Shown here: one piece after another, positions 50,491-61,700 of the stretch
Layout: each line of letters opens with the position of its first letter
How positions within the stretch are numbered: position 1 is the stretch's first letter
NCBI RefSeq assembly: GCF_028769735.1
Contig: NC_088173.1
Coordinates: 11,987,038 to 12,051,037, forward strand
DNA length: 64,000 bases
From: Zonotrichia leucophrys gambelii
Taxonomy: Eukaryota > Chordata > Aves > Passeriformes > Passerellidae
Direction of reading: 5' to 3'
The notes under the pieces: model-generated
What the model was told of the DNA's origin: nothing
Database searches by the model: none
What the model saw: the letters and a program-made list of their open reading frames with translations, nothing else
Program-made: the position numbers and the translations under genes

Positions 50491-51718
50491 TTCTGCTTCA
50501 GGGTCACATTATTTTGCTACCTTATAGGCCATTAGAAGTACAAAGGTAGTAAGCTCAAAGACTTTTAGATATATATATTTAGTGCTCTGCTGAGGATATT
50601 TTATAAATAGCTGATGGCAGTTTTGCACTGCAGGGTGAAAGAAATAGGAAAAAATCTGTCAGTTTTTAGGGTAGTAGAAAATATGAAGTGTTATAGAATT
50701 ACTGGACCATATACAAAATGAATTGCAGCCTAATATGAAGAGAAGAAATGAATCAAAAATAGTTGACCCAGTGTGATACTTTGAAAGTCAGTATTCAATT
50801 TATTTACTTTAAATTGTTTTTTTAATTTGAGAGAAATTTTTGGGAGGATTAGACTTGAGGAAAACTATAATTTAGCATTTAGCAAATGCTACAGAGTTAT
50901 CCTGAGACTTAGAGACATTATATCAATCCATTTGACAAGTACTTGCACTTTCAATTTCAGTGCGCAAAAATGATGAACTGTGAATGAATTCACAAAGATG
51001 TTTCCTGATATTTTGTTAACTAAAAAGCTACAAACAAAACAAAAAACCTCTGCAAGCCTGATTGCTACTACTGCCACGTCTTGCTGGTAATTGCATTATT
51101 TGTGAGTACTACATACACATGCATGAGCTACACACATATTAAATAAAATCATCTTTAACCATACTATCAGATAGAATTAGTACATAAATGTTTGTACATT
51201 TATTTATGTACATGTACAAATGTTTGTACATTTACTTTTCTTTAAATTAACTATAATTTCTAAATGTTTTTGTAAAATCAAATAGAAACTCATGAAAGTC
51301 AGGGCTATCACTAGCATTAGAGTTCCTTTGAAAACATCTCCATTTAATCTTCTTAAATATCTAGTCACTGTCATGCTTTTGTTTTGTATCTACTTATTTG
51401 TTGGACTGACCTGTGAAGTGCTTTGAGATAAGTTTGTGCAATGCACTATACAAAAGAGCCTGAAGAATCATGTTGTAACTTAATAGAGGCAGATAGGGCG
51501 TAGAAAATTGTCAAATTGCTGAGATTTCCCCAGGCACATGGTTTGCAGTAAAATGTTTTATGTCTCTGTAAACATCAATCACAGGCGGAAGAAGCCAGGG
51601 CTTTCCCCCTTGTACCCCAGATTTTTCTAATTCTAAAGCTGTCTACCAAGAATAAACACAACATTATGTATTTCCTTCAGTTTTTCCACATTTTTGGTTT
51701 TGGTACTTCCCCAGTTTA
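50491..51718. other. AT-rich non-coding DNA, no gene seen
   Basis: No frame above 62 codons and no named repeat beyond the direct and inverted repeat cluster at 51186-51234. The CR1 homology to the left fades by about 50490 without a recognisable 3' terminus. Confidence 0.65.
51186..51234. repeat. Direct and inverted repeat cluster (TGTACA motifs)
   Basis: AAATGTTTGTACATTTA occurs at 51186-51202 and identically at 51218-51234 (spacing 32). Between them lies GTACATGTAC, a perfect 10-bp palindrome, and the flanks TACATAAATG and CATTTATTTATGTA are complementary to each other. The whole block can fold several ways. It most likely arose by local duplication. Confidence 0.8.
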
Positions 51719-51761
51719 TTTTTTTTTTTTTTTTGTTTAAGACTAGAGCATAGCCTTTATT
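51719..51761 (-). other. Poly-A tail plus AATAAA on minus strand: possible retrocopy 3' end
   Basis: On the plus strand a 16-T run (51719-51734) is followed by 21 bases and then TTTATT (51756-51761). Read on the minus strand this is AATAAA, 21 bases, then 16 A: the exact layout of a cleaved and polyadenylated transcript copied back into the genome. If real, the body extends rightward from 51762. I see no recognisable reading frame there, so it could be a 3'-UTR-only, truncated copy. mRNA retrocopies are comparatively rare in birds because CR1 does not use poly-A tails. I did not find a target-site duplication by eye. A chance T-run near a TTTATT is the main alternative. Confidence 0.3.
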
Positions 51762-52655
51762 GAACACTAGAAAAAAATGCAAGGGATCTAAAGTTCAGCC
51801 GAAGTGAATCAATCAGATAAATATTAGGGGAAAATAATTGTAAACCTAGGAATAATAGATCACTTGTAACCATATAGGTTTTAATGACAATTTTAAAACT
51901 TTTGCTTAAAATTAGAACAAATTGATTCTTTCAGATTAGTAGCAGATGATTAAGGTAATTAAATAGGATTAAAAATGCCATTAAAAAAAAAAGTAATTGG
52001 CCAGATTCAGGATCAAAACAGGTTTCTTCATATCCTTAAGATATGATTTGAACCTGTAGACAAGCCCTTGTTTTGTTTTAAGCTTTTCTTTCTGACCCCT
52101 GTGCTGGTCTCAAAAGAAATTACTGGCATTTAGTTTTCAACCAGACTGAAGCAAACCTATCAGTATCTGATGTTTTCATCAAAACCACAAGGCCTAGAGG
52201 TTTCATTCTGCATAAGATGTGCCTGAAACTTTGGAATCACATCATGCAGAGAGTAGAATGTGCTCTAAATCAGGCTTTACCTCATTAGATTCGCTGTAGT
52301 GGAAGCGGAGGCTTCTAACACAGTCAGCATGAGTACTTCACCCTAGATTTAGATCTCTTCATACTGGAGTTGTCTTCTTATTTAGAGGACTTCAGTGGTT
52401 AAGATTTACTGTTCTCTGCTTCCACAAGTATATGTAAATAATATATACAGTTTTTTGAGGTAGATTTAAATTTACCCGTGTGCAGTGTGTATCTGTTTTG
52501 GCTCAGAGAAGCTGTTTCTCCCAAACAGTCTTCTACTTGTGCCTTTTATCTTCCAAGGAGGGAACACTTTTCTGCTGCACTGACTTTCTTTCCTGAACAA
52601 ACACAGCTGGCCACTGTCCTGAGGCACGACATTTGTTCCGGGCTGGGTCTGCTTC

Positions 52656-52690
52656 CCTGGCTGCTCTGCCCACCCGCTTGGGCAGCCAGG
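52656..52690. repeat. GC-rich 12-bp stem hairpin with 5-base bulge
   Basis: CCTGG (52656-52660) pairs with CCAGG (52686-52690), and CTGCCCA (52666-52672) pairs with TGGGCAG (52679-52685) around CCCGCT. The five bases CTGCT (52661-52665) bulge on the left arm. With 12 mostly G-C pairs this is the most stable short fold seen. It lies in a GC-rich island of about 250 bases. Confidence 0.7.
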
Positions 52691-53176
52691 TAGCACAACA
52701 GGAGAGCAACATTTGCTAGTAATTGCTGCTCATGTGCTGAGATATCTGGGCAGACCTATACATAACAAGGTTTATACTGACTCTTAGTGCTAATTTGTAT
52801 TCCCAAATAGAAGCACAGTATACACCAAAATATCTTTAAAATAATAGTGAAGCTGCTTTCTAATTACAAACATATCAGCGTTACTGTTGTTTCTAACTCT
52901 GAAGTACTCAATTTATTCTCTGAGAGTATTGCTCTTATTTCTCCAAGATCTCCTTTTATCTTTCTGTATTTTGCCACCTAAAGAAATCTTCCTTCTCACT
53001 TCATGCCTTTAGCACTTGCACAGGTCAAAATCCAGTGTTACAAATGTGAGATTATGCCTCCAGGACAGAAGCAAAGGACAAGATTCATGCAATATAATGA
53101 AATGAAAAGATATTTCTCCTGTAAAACATGAGAGAAGAGAGTTTTAACCACTCATGTATTACTGAATAAATGTGTG

Positions 53177-53254
53177 TTTCTGCTATATAAAATTATTATG
53201 GATTTCTGCTATATACAATTATTACATATTTCTGCATTCATGTATATGGGCTTT
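53177..53254. repeat. 26-bp imperfect tandem repeat
   Basis: TTTCTGCTATATAAAATTATTATGGA starts at 53177 and a copy with three or four changes starts at 53203. A third, shorter match (TTTCTGCATTCATG) begins at 53229, keeping the 26-base period. This is consistent with old local slippage. Confidence 0.75.
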
Positions 53255-53350
53255 TTTTCCCTAAATATTTTTTCTGCAGTTTCATGATAAGACATTTTTA
53301 ATCATTCATTCTGTGAAATTTTGATATTTTGGAATAAATTACTTTAGACC

Positions 53351-53404
53351 AGTTTTGTGGTTTTGTATTGTTTTGGGTTTTTTTGTTTGTTTGTTTGTTT
53401 TTTC
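53351..53404. repeat. (GTTT)n low-complexity tract
   Basis: T/G-rich sequence ending in five perfect GTTT units (53384-53403). It is the same class as the tracts at 18535-18590 and 37191-37260. Confidence 0.9.
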
Positions 53405-53979
53405 TGGAATATTCTTTAATTTTCTTCCTCTGGAGAAAAACAAAGAGGGTTTTTTTTTTAAAGGCGGAGATTCCAAACCTTTGCTCCCTTAGATTAATAT
53501 ACATTAGGCAGTAGATACTACAGAACTGAGAGACAAAACAGCTGCTACTACTGGGAGGAACACAGAGAGCATGGAAGCAAACAGATGCTTAAATAAGGCG
53601 AGATGGAATTCAAAATAGGACCCATCTGAACTTTCAGTGGCACTGCTTGAAGCTGTGATGTAGTTCAGCTGTGATGGGAATGTGTGTGAGCACAAAGCAG
53701 CTTCCAAGATAAATTAGTTTCTTTACTGCAGAGAAAAAAACCTCTGGTCCAGTGAATCGTATGCATATGTTTAATCTATTAGCTCCTTTAAAATGAAGTA
53801 GCAATTTATCTCCCTAATTATTCTTTATTTGTTGTTAGGGTTTATTTTCATCTGATTACTTCACTTTACTGCAAACAGTTTATGGAATATGAACATGTGT
53901 CCTTCTAGAAAATAGGACTTATGGTCCTATTTTTATGACTTACAGTATTATAACTAAGGAAAGTGCTTCTTTCTGTGAG

Positions 53980-53996
53980 GTGTACAGATTGTACAC
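53980..53996. repeat. Perfect 7-bp stem hairpin (GTGTACA)
   Basis: GTGTACA (53980-53986) and TGTACAC (53990-53996) are perfect complements around GAT. Two inverted TGTACA cores three bases apart resemble a steroid-receptor-like half-site arrangement (AGnACA spaced by 3), but the match is loose and functional meaning is doubtful. Confidence 0.5.
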
Positions 53997-55224
53997 TACT
54001 CGCTGAGTAGCTGACTAAAAGTTTTTTGTAAATCAAACTTATTAGCTTATTGACACAGAGTTTTTCCTTAAGGGAATGTGTATGTATAGAACTTATTGAT
54101 ATGCTTAAAAGCATGGCACCTTCCATCCGTTCACGTTAATGAACACCATATGCTTTACCTATGGTCTACCATTTCCAGATGGAGAGATGCTGTTTAGCAT
54201 ATTCTGAGTATCAGCCCTTAATGGATTTAAAAATTTAAAATATTGAAAGAAATGTAAAATATAAAATTTCCTTCTAAAACAAAAAAATGAAATAAACTAA
54301 AAAAAACCCATATTAATCTGGAATAATAGGGAACATGGAAAGAAACAGGAATAAAGAAATTTGAATTGTGGAAAGTGGAAAACATGAGAAATAAAAGGTT
54401 CTTGATATATGTGAAATATTTTCAACAAAACATCTAAACTGGGATTAATTTTTTTATTTATAGCTCATGTATTAAAGCACTGCATGGTCTTTATCCTTAT
54501 AAGATCCTATGAGTATAGTAAAGAAAAATTTATTTCAGGAAATTTCTTTCACTGAAAATATGCTCTGAGAATTCCAATACAATATTAATGACAGTATTCC
54601 AGCTTTTTAGCAGAACACTTCAATTAAATATTAAGGTTTAGTAATGACCAGGGGAGGAAAACCCCACAATACCACAAAAAACTTTTAATCATACTCCCTT
54701 AAACTGTTGAACTGTTGAAGGACCACGGCAAGAATAAAGGCAGATCAAAAATATAGAGTAGATAGTACAGAATGCATAGCATTTACTAAACCCATTTTTA
54801 ATTGCAAAACACCCTCTTTTTTAAAATATTCTGTTAGATAATCAAATTCTTGAAAATATTGTGTGTGATGCTTCGTTATTCCTTTGCAAGATAGTGACAT
54901 TTTGAGTTTATGTGCTTAGAAGACATTAGAACTTTAACATCCCAGTCTTTGTCAAAAATCTTCTCTATATATACATAAATGATAAGTGATTTTTTTTTTA
55001 ATCAAAACCCCAACAACCCAAACCAGCATGAAAATACAGGAACAATCCATACTTTTTTATTTTTAAATAAATATTTTTCATATTCTTTAATTGTTCATTT
55101 ATATACCAGTTTCTATGCATTTAAATTTTTACTGGGTCATGGTTTGAACACTCAGTCCTTGAATGTTGTGGTTCATTTCTGTGGTCATTAATCCTAGCAA
55201 TCCCATGATAATATGAAACAGCAA

Positions 55225-55240
55225 CTCAATTTAAATTGAG
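55225..55240. repeat. Perfect 16-bp palindrome
   Basis: CTCAATTTAAATTGAG reads identically on both strands and has no spacer. It contains the homeodomain-like core CAATTTAAATTG. Isolated; function unknown. Confidence 0.65.
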
Positions 55241-56204
55241 GTAGTACAGATTATTATTTCCTTATAGCTTCTCCAAATGCCTTGTTTTCTTCGTAAGAAT
55301 TTTAGACTGCATAATTAGCATTTCCCAGACACTTATCATACAGGTCTATAGAGCTTTAACTAAACAAAAGCAGTATGAGAAAGCTCTGCAGAGATGGAGT
55401 TATGATTTGCACATGTATGCACATCTGGTGTGCCTACATGGGCATGGGCAGAGGGCACTCTGCCAAACAGGAGGCTGTTTTAGTCAGTCATTCCTTCTTT
55501 TCTAGGTCCTCTTCTTGTTGTGCAAACTCGAGAAACTTGAGCTCTCAAGACATTAAGTAAGAGTAGTTTCTGTAAATGTACAAGGAGTAAATACAATAGA
55601 AGCCTATTTCTTGTTGTGCATTTAACTGGCCATTACTTTTTCAGTTTAAGTAACCATAAGAAGTGGAGAGACTTATGAAACTCTTGATTTCATGTAGAGT
55701 TAAAATTTCTCAACCAGATGTTTTAGCCCCAGAGCTTTTGTTTTGCACAAAAATATTAATTTCCCTTTAGATAATGTCACTAGAATTCATTTGAAAAAAA
55801 TTCTACCCCAAATGAAATTGTGCATTCATCTCATACTCTGAAGGGACATTTATGGCAAAATATGGGCAGAAATTAAAAGGGATATGGGACATGGAAGACA
55901 TGATTTATTCAGGGGAAAAGAATCCTCCAAGATGCTCCACATTAAGGGTTTAGCTATAAACCTCTGCCCCAAGCCCTAGAAAAAAGAGACAGAAAAAATA
56001 AACCACTTTTCTGTAATAGGAAGAAAAACATTGGCTATAATTCATGAAAGGTTTTTGCCTAGGTTGTCAAAGAAAATTAATCACAGAAATAGAGGTGTCA
56101 GTCAGCATAGTGTGTAACTTAAGATATTGTGTGATATGACATAGCTACGCTTAGGGTACAGAAAAGCTTTCAGTGAACACTATTTTAACTGAAATTAGTA
56201 TTTC

Positions 56205-56229
56205 TGTGTGTATGTGTGTGTGTGTGTGT
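56205..56229. repeat. (TG)n microsatellite
   Basis: TG repeats with one TA interruption at 56211-56212, about a dozen units. Potential Z-DNA former and polymorphic marker. Confidence 0.95.
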
Positions 56230-57582
56230 CTGCGTCTACAAAGGGGAGAAGTAAGGCTACATCTACAGATGTAGAGCATGAACTGTTTTTCCACTGGAAA
56301 CTCATGAAGACATAGGACTAAATAATGCAACTAGATTAAATTTATCATTTAGACTCATAGCACCTTAGTTTTCCTTTCAATGCATAGATGGTACATTATG
56401 GGTCTCCCAGAGAAATTACAGGAGTTTCACAATGTGCACGAGTCAGCTGCCAGTTTCTGAGTTTTCTGTGGTCGACTGACTTAGCAGAATAATGGAGACA
56501 GAAACTGGCACTTTCAATAAAATGCAAATCATAGAAATTTGAGTAGTTTTCCTTGAGATACCCACCAAATGAGGCTGAACAGGTTACTGATGATTCATCC
56601 AGATAGACAGTGATATTTTTTCAGTGTGTCAGAGAGAAGTAGTGCTACCATCAAGGGTATCAAAAATGCTTAAAATGAATAAAATACACAAATGTTTGGG
56701 CCAATTTAATAAAAATAATGACCTTTTTTCCTAAAGATTTTTAAAATCAAATTGTAAACCAACATATCTCTTTTAAAATGATGAAGAAGTCCTTTTTACT
56801 CAAAATAATCCAGGTGTTTTCTTCAGTGCTCATCCTTTGTTTCTGATTTCTTCCTTAAATCAAATGTCTTCAGTACTGGTGATTTTTATTTGTACAAGAA
56901 AATAATTTTTATTCTTGAACTATGTTCTACTACATTCTGCACCTAAATTGAGATCCCACTTCTAAATACATTCTTCTGTTTTGTTATGATAAATTATTAT
57001 TTCCTTTAATGTATCCAGCTTTGTAGCTCTTATTTTAAACATATAGATCTGTTTTCCTTAAACATATTTTCTCTCTTTTGGATATTTTCAAAATGTTGCT
57101 TGACTGGTCAGTCTAGTCACACAAGTCATGTGCTACTGGTATCTTATAGGTGTCCAGGTAATGTGTAGACTACTGCATGCTGTAGTGTTTGGTGTTAATA
57201 AAGCAGAGGACTACTGCATTTCTCTATAGATATTACTTCTTTTTAATCAGGTCCAGAATGACAAATGTTATTAAATGTTTGACATGCATAATTTTATATT
57301 TTTCCAATATAAGAAGATAAATTTCAACAGGTTATATCGAAAAAGGTCTTTACATTGGAGTTTTAAGTGTAAGCCAGAGGCAATTGTCATGTTGCCTTAC
57401 TAGTGACCTCATAGCCTGTTTTAGGAGACAGATATTTTTAAAGAGACATAAGGATCTTTTCTATTTTTAATTATTTCTTTTCCCCTGGGGTCATTTTATG
57501 GTAAATAGAAGTTCAGCTGTCTAGCTGTTCAGTCTTTTCTTGTCAAGCAGTGTTCTTTCAGGTGCTTTAATGCTTTTTGCTA

Positions 57583-57602
57583 AGAGAGAGAGAGAGTGTG
57601 TG
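57583..57602. repeat. (AG)7-(TG)3 compound microsatellite
   Basis: Seven AG units (57583-57596) run directly into TGTGTG. A purine-rich stretch continues to about 57620. Confidence 0.9.
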
Positions 57603-58690
57603 AAAGAGTAAAAGAAAAGAGCTTAGATAGGATTTCCCTCAGTTTCTACTATCTGATTGACTTATGTCTCAAATGTAGTGCCTAGACCAGCACTATTCAT
57701 TTGCATTGTGCTTATTTATTTCTTTGACCACCCCAAAGGATGGGTGCTGTGTTTTGTGATGCTTTAGTGGTGGGGCTATCACTGACGCTGTGTTAAGCTG
57801 AGTTTGAGAAACTCTTTCATCTGACTGATTGTGCTGGCAATACAGAGCCAATGTGCTCGTGTGACAGCAAAATACTTACCAAGCTTTTGTAGTACCTTTC
57901 ATGCAAACTCATGCTCCCCCTAACTTGTGAAGAAGTGCCACTGACAAAATCACTCTGCCAGCTTGAGCTAGGGTTAATTAGAGTTAAAAAATAAGAAAGG
58001 GAAAAAAGAAAAGAAAGAAAATGGAGTTCAGATTTTTGTTTTCCTAATTTTCAAGTTTATTGAACCAGCAATGAATGCTCTCTCTGAATGAATTCCCAAC
58101 TAGCATGGAAGTGAAACACAAATTAAAAGTAGAGGTGTGATACCACTTTGTAGTATAGAACATAAAACTCTTTCCCTGTGAATAGGAAAATCTGGGGTCA
58201 GTGAGTCATATAAACATGTTTCAGAATATGCTGGAAGCTATTGCAATTATAAAATGTAATAAGTGTTTGACAATAGGTATTGAACTAACTCCCCAAAGAT
58301 TATCAAATTAAATTGAGGCTGCTTAGTGTGGCTTAAAATGCTTTCAACACCTTTTTGTGTTAGTAGGTGCACAGACAGCATAATAAAATAAAGCTTTTTG
58401 GTAGTCTAACCCAGAGGTCAAAAAGGGATGGAATGAAGTTATCAGCATCAAACCACAGAAGCCATGACTGAATTATGCTTGGTGAATTTACATATGAAGT
58501 TCCAGCAGTGGACATGAAGAGCATTGGGTGGCCTTGAAAAAAGGTAGAATGGACTCTAAAGACAAATTTAAACACAAGTTCTTCCTGTTTATTTTTATCC
58601 CAGAACGCCTAGGCTTAAATTTCCAGAATATCAAGCTTCTAGAAATGGCTATAAAATCATTCTGAAATTCATTAAGGCCTGTATCTATGA

Positions 58691-58708
58691 TATCTATCTA
58701 TCTATCTA

Positions 58709-58752
<44 letters not shown>

Positions 58753-58753
58753 C
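58691..58753. repeat. (TATC)n tetranucleotide microsatellite
   Basis: TATC units run from 58691 to 58708, are interrupted by a one-base shift (AAT) near 58709, then continue as ATCT units to 58753, about 15 units in all. Degenerate units continue to about 58782. An apparent 60-codon frame across it reads as repeated IYLS residues and is an artefact. A long tetranucleotide tract like this is probably length-polymorphic. Confidence 0.97.
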
Positions 58754-61700
58754 TATTTCTGTGTCTCTATATGTATCTATCTGAACTATTGAAGAGGTTG
58801 TTTAAAACACACCTTCAATATTTCTTAAGATTCAAGAAGAAAGCTGTAATAGCAACAGACCAACATTAAACTTTTAACTGTTTCTCTGATTACCAATTCC
58901 AAATTGGAGAGCAGACTTTATGTTAAAGATAGTTAGTATCACAGATTATGCCCTTCCAGATGGTTATTGTCAGCTATGAACTGAAAAAAGCTCATTTGCA
59001 CTTAAAATTGTGTTTCAGATATACTCCATACCACCTGATACTTTAATGTTGTTTAGTATAGGTACCATTTTAAGAGGTTTTGAGCTGATGTAGCTGATAT
59101 AACTTTGTAAGCTTCCAGTTTATCTTCAGGAAGCTTGATTAGGAGAAAATAGTAGATGTCACTAAGTTTTAGATTTAGGTTATATATTATTTAGTTTTAG
59201 ATTATATATTATTTACTTTCCCATGGAAAATGTGAAGACTTGGAACTGGATGAAGTAGTTTGATGAATGAAGTCTGATCCTCAGAAGTTTAGAGCTAAAG
59301 CTTTTGAAACTACTCCTGTTTACCACTGCTGAAGACAGTGATGAAACTCTTGCTGAATCAAAATTGCCCTCAGATTTTTGGTTCAGATGTTCATTCATGT
59401 GCTTGAATATGCATTCCAAGTGTATTAAAACCTTTGAAATATCTCTTGTTTAAAAATAGAATGGAAATATTAGGCTTTACTCCAGAATTTCCTTTACAGC
59501 TTATTTTCAGAAAAAGATCCAACTGCAGCCCCTTTTAGATTTAATATGTTGTGTCAGCTCTTTAAGGTATAGTTGTTGTCTTTTCTCACTGACAAGTGTT
59601 CAGGGGCCATAATGACCCTTCTGTTATTGTTACCTATTTTTTTCTGTGCAACTCATTAATAAATCTACCCAAATTTTTAAGAATCCCCAAGATTAATCAT
59701 TAAAATTTATAGAGATGGTGTATTTTATGTTATTTCATATATTCTATTTTAATTTTAGTCCTTGCTAGAGATGAGAACTTGGTTGTCTTAGAAGACAATA
59801 AAAAAATTGAATGCAAAGACTTCCTTACCTGGATTTTCTCTCTTGTTTTAATTTCTGTGTATTTTATGTATTGCTCTATTCATTAATTTTTATTGAAAGT
59901 TTGATTCTGCAAATTCAAGCCTAACTGTAGATATTAGGATACAGTATTCTTTTTTTCTCAGGGGATAAAATATGACCTCAAATGCAACTCAAATAGAGGA
60001 TAAATTATTAGTAGCATGGGAATTTGACCACTTATTTTAACAGTGATTTACTTCTCAAGCATTGTTAAGTGTATCAGCAAGTTCCAGTTATATGATTTAT
60101 AATATATTCAGAGTTAAAATGTGGTTCTGATATTGAATGGCTGCTTCAGGAAAAATGCAAGTGTCATATAATTTTCTGTTTGTGTCTGTGAAAGGAAAAA
60201 CTTTGTTTTATCTGAAGTGGCATTGTCAAGTTTGCAAAGGAATTTGTCAACCCACTATGCAGTTTTAAAAAACCCCACTATAATAAAAGAAAATATTTAT
60301 TAACCTTATCATCTCCTCATTAGCATCACTGATGTGAGATGGGAGCATTACTAAAATGTCTCATTTGCATTTTGCATATCAAACAAAAGCAGATTACTTT
60401 GTTTAAATTACAGCTAATATCATTGTAGTGGTGTTATATATTAGAAATTGATTACCTTGTTTCTTCTTCTGTAATGGTCTCATTATATTTGATTTTTATG
60501 CCTCATTTTTTCCTTATTGAAATAATGAATGCACAACAGTGAGATTAATAATATTTTATACACATTACTTGCTTCCACCTAATATTTCAAATGAAATGCA
60601 TTAACTAGTCTGACAAGAAATAAAGGAAATTTGACTCCAAGAATTGTCTGTCTGTGAATAAAATAAACCTGAGATTGTGACAGCTCAAGTTGACTACAAA
60701 GAGAAAAAAACCATAGTATCCTATATATTTTCAAAAAACAGTAAACCTATTGGCTATGTGTATAGAAAGGAACAATTCAGGGTAATGAGCAGGGTACATG
60801 ATATTTGCAAAGAAACTATGAATGAGTATAAAACCAGAAAACTGGGTAAAGGAGAATCTGAGAGCAGGATACAGTACAAACTACAGAACCAGAACAGTGA
60901 AGTACACTGCTCTTCATTATGAGAAGGCTACCTTTGGTCAGTTTTAGGGGTCTTTTTTTGAGTTGTGGTATTTTGCTTTGGGCTGATTTGTTTGTTTTTT
61001 TCAAGTTAACTTGGATCATCAAAAATTTTTTTGGTGTTCGGAGGTCTATTCTTTCTTTTTTTTCTATGGCATATGCCATTACAATTTTTTATATGTGTTA
61101 AGATCAATTCTACTTCTGCTGCTTCCTGTGAAGTGTCTTACTCTGAGAACAACATTGATCTGAGTGACATGAGCAAGGATTTCACCCTTTTCAAACAGTT
61201 ATCAATCTTTATTCTTCTGTACTAGCTTAGTAAGATTTATGAATGTAGCATTTGTAGGATATTCATACCACTATCTTTACTCTGTATTGGCTCAAATATA
61301 CTGTAAGGCTTTCTAGTCACTTAACCATTTCCTCCAATTTCTTGACAAGCTTCTTCTGTTGAGGTGCCCAAAGTATGCATCATATTGCAAATGTGTTGAA
61401 TTCGTGCTATACAGGAAAGGATCTTTATCTCCTTTTCAATGATGTAAAGCAACTGTGTATTTCACTGTCAGGATTTTTATATAGCAGGACAAAATATGCT
61501 GGTTTTGTTTGTAGTGTATAACCTTTCAAGATCACATTTTTTTTTCCTGCCAAAATTGTGCCTGTGTTCTACAATTTAACCTCCTTTAAAGTGTTCCCTT
61601 CTGTTAAGTATAAGAAAACATTTAGAATTCATAAAAACATTACATTTTTAGGATAGATTACTTTGATTCTTTTTTTCCTGTGATACTTTGTTGATGTTCC

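Larger units (their letters stand above)
51762..58690. other. AT-rich non-coding DNA, no gene seen
   Basis: Open frames are at most 74 codons. The stretch 52470-52730 is locally GC-rich and open on both strands (71 and 74 codons) but neither translation is recognisable; it contains the bulged hairpin at 52656-52690. Simple repeats lie at 53177-53254, 53351-53404, 56205-56229 and 57583-57602. About 57640-57970 is complex, repeat-free sequence that might be conserved non-coding DNA. The first 250 bases could be the body of a minus-strand retrocopy. Confidence 0.6.

Noticed and set aside
50117..50507. Two overlapping minus-strand frames (90 and 76 codons)
   Set aside because: They are antisense shadows of the GC-rich CR1 reverse-transcriptase fragment.
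58687..58869. 60-codon frame of repeated IYLS residues
   Set aside because: Direct translation of the (TATC)n microsatellite.
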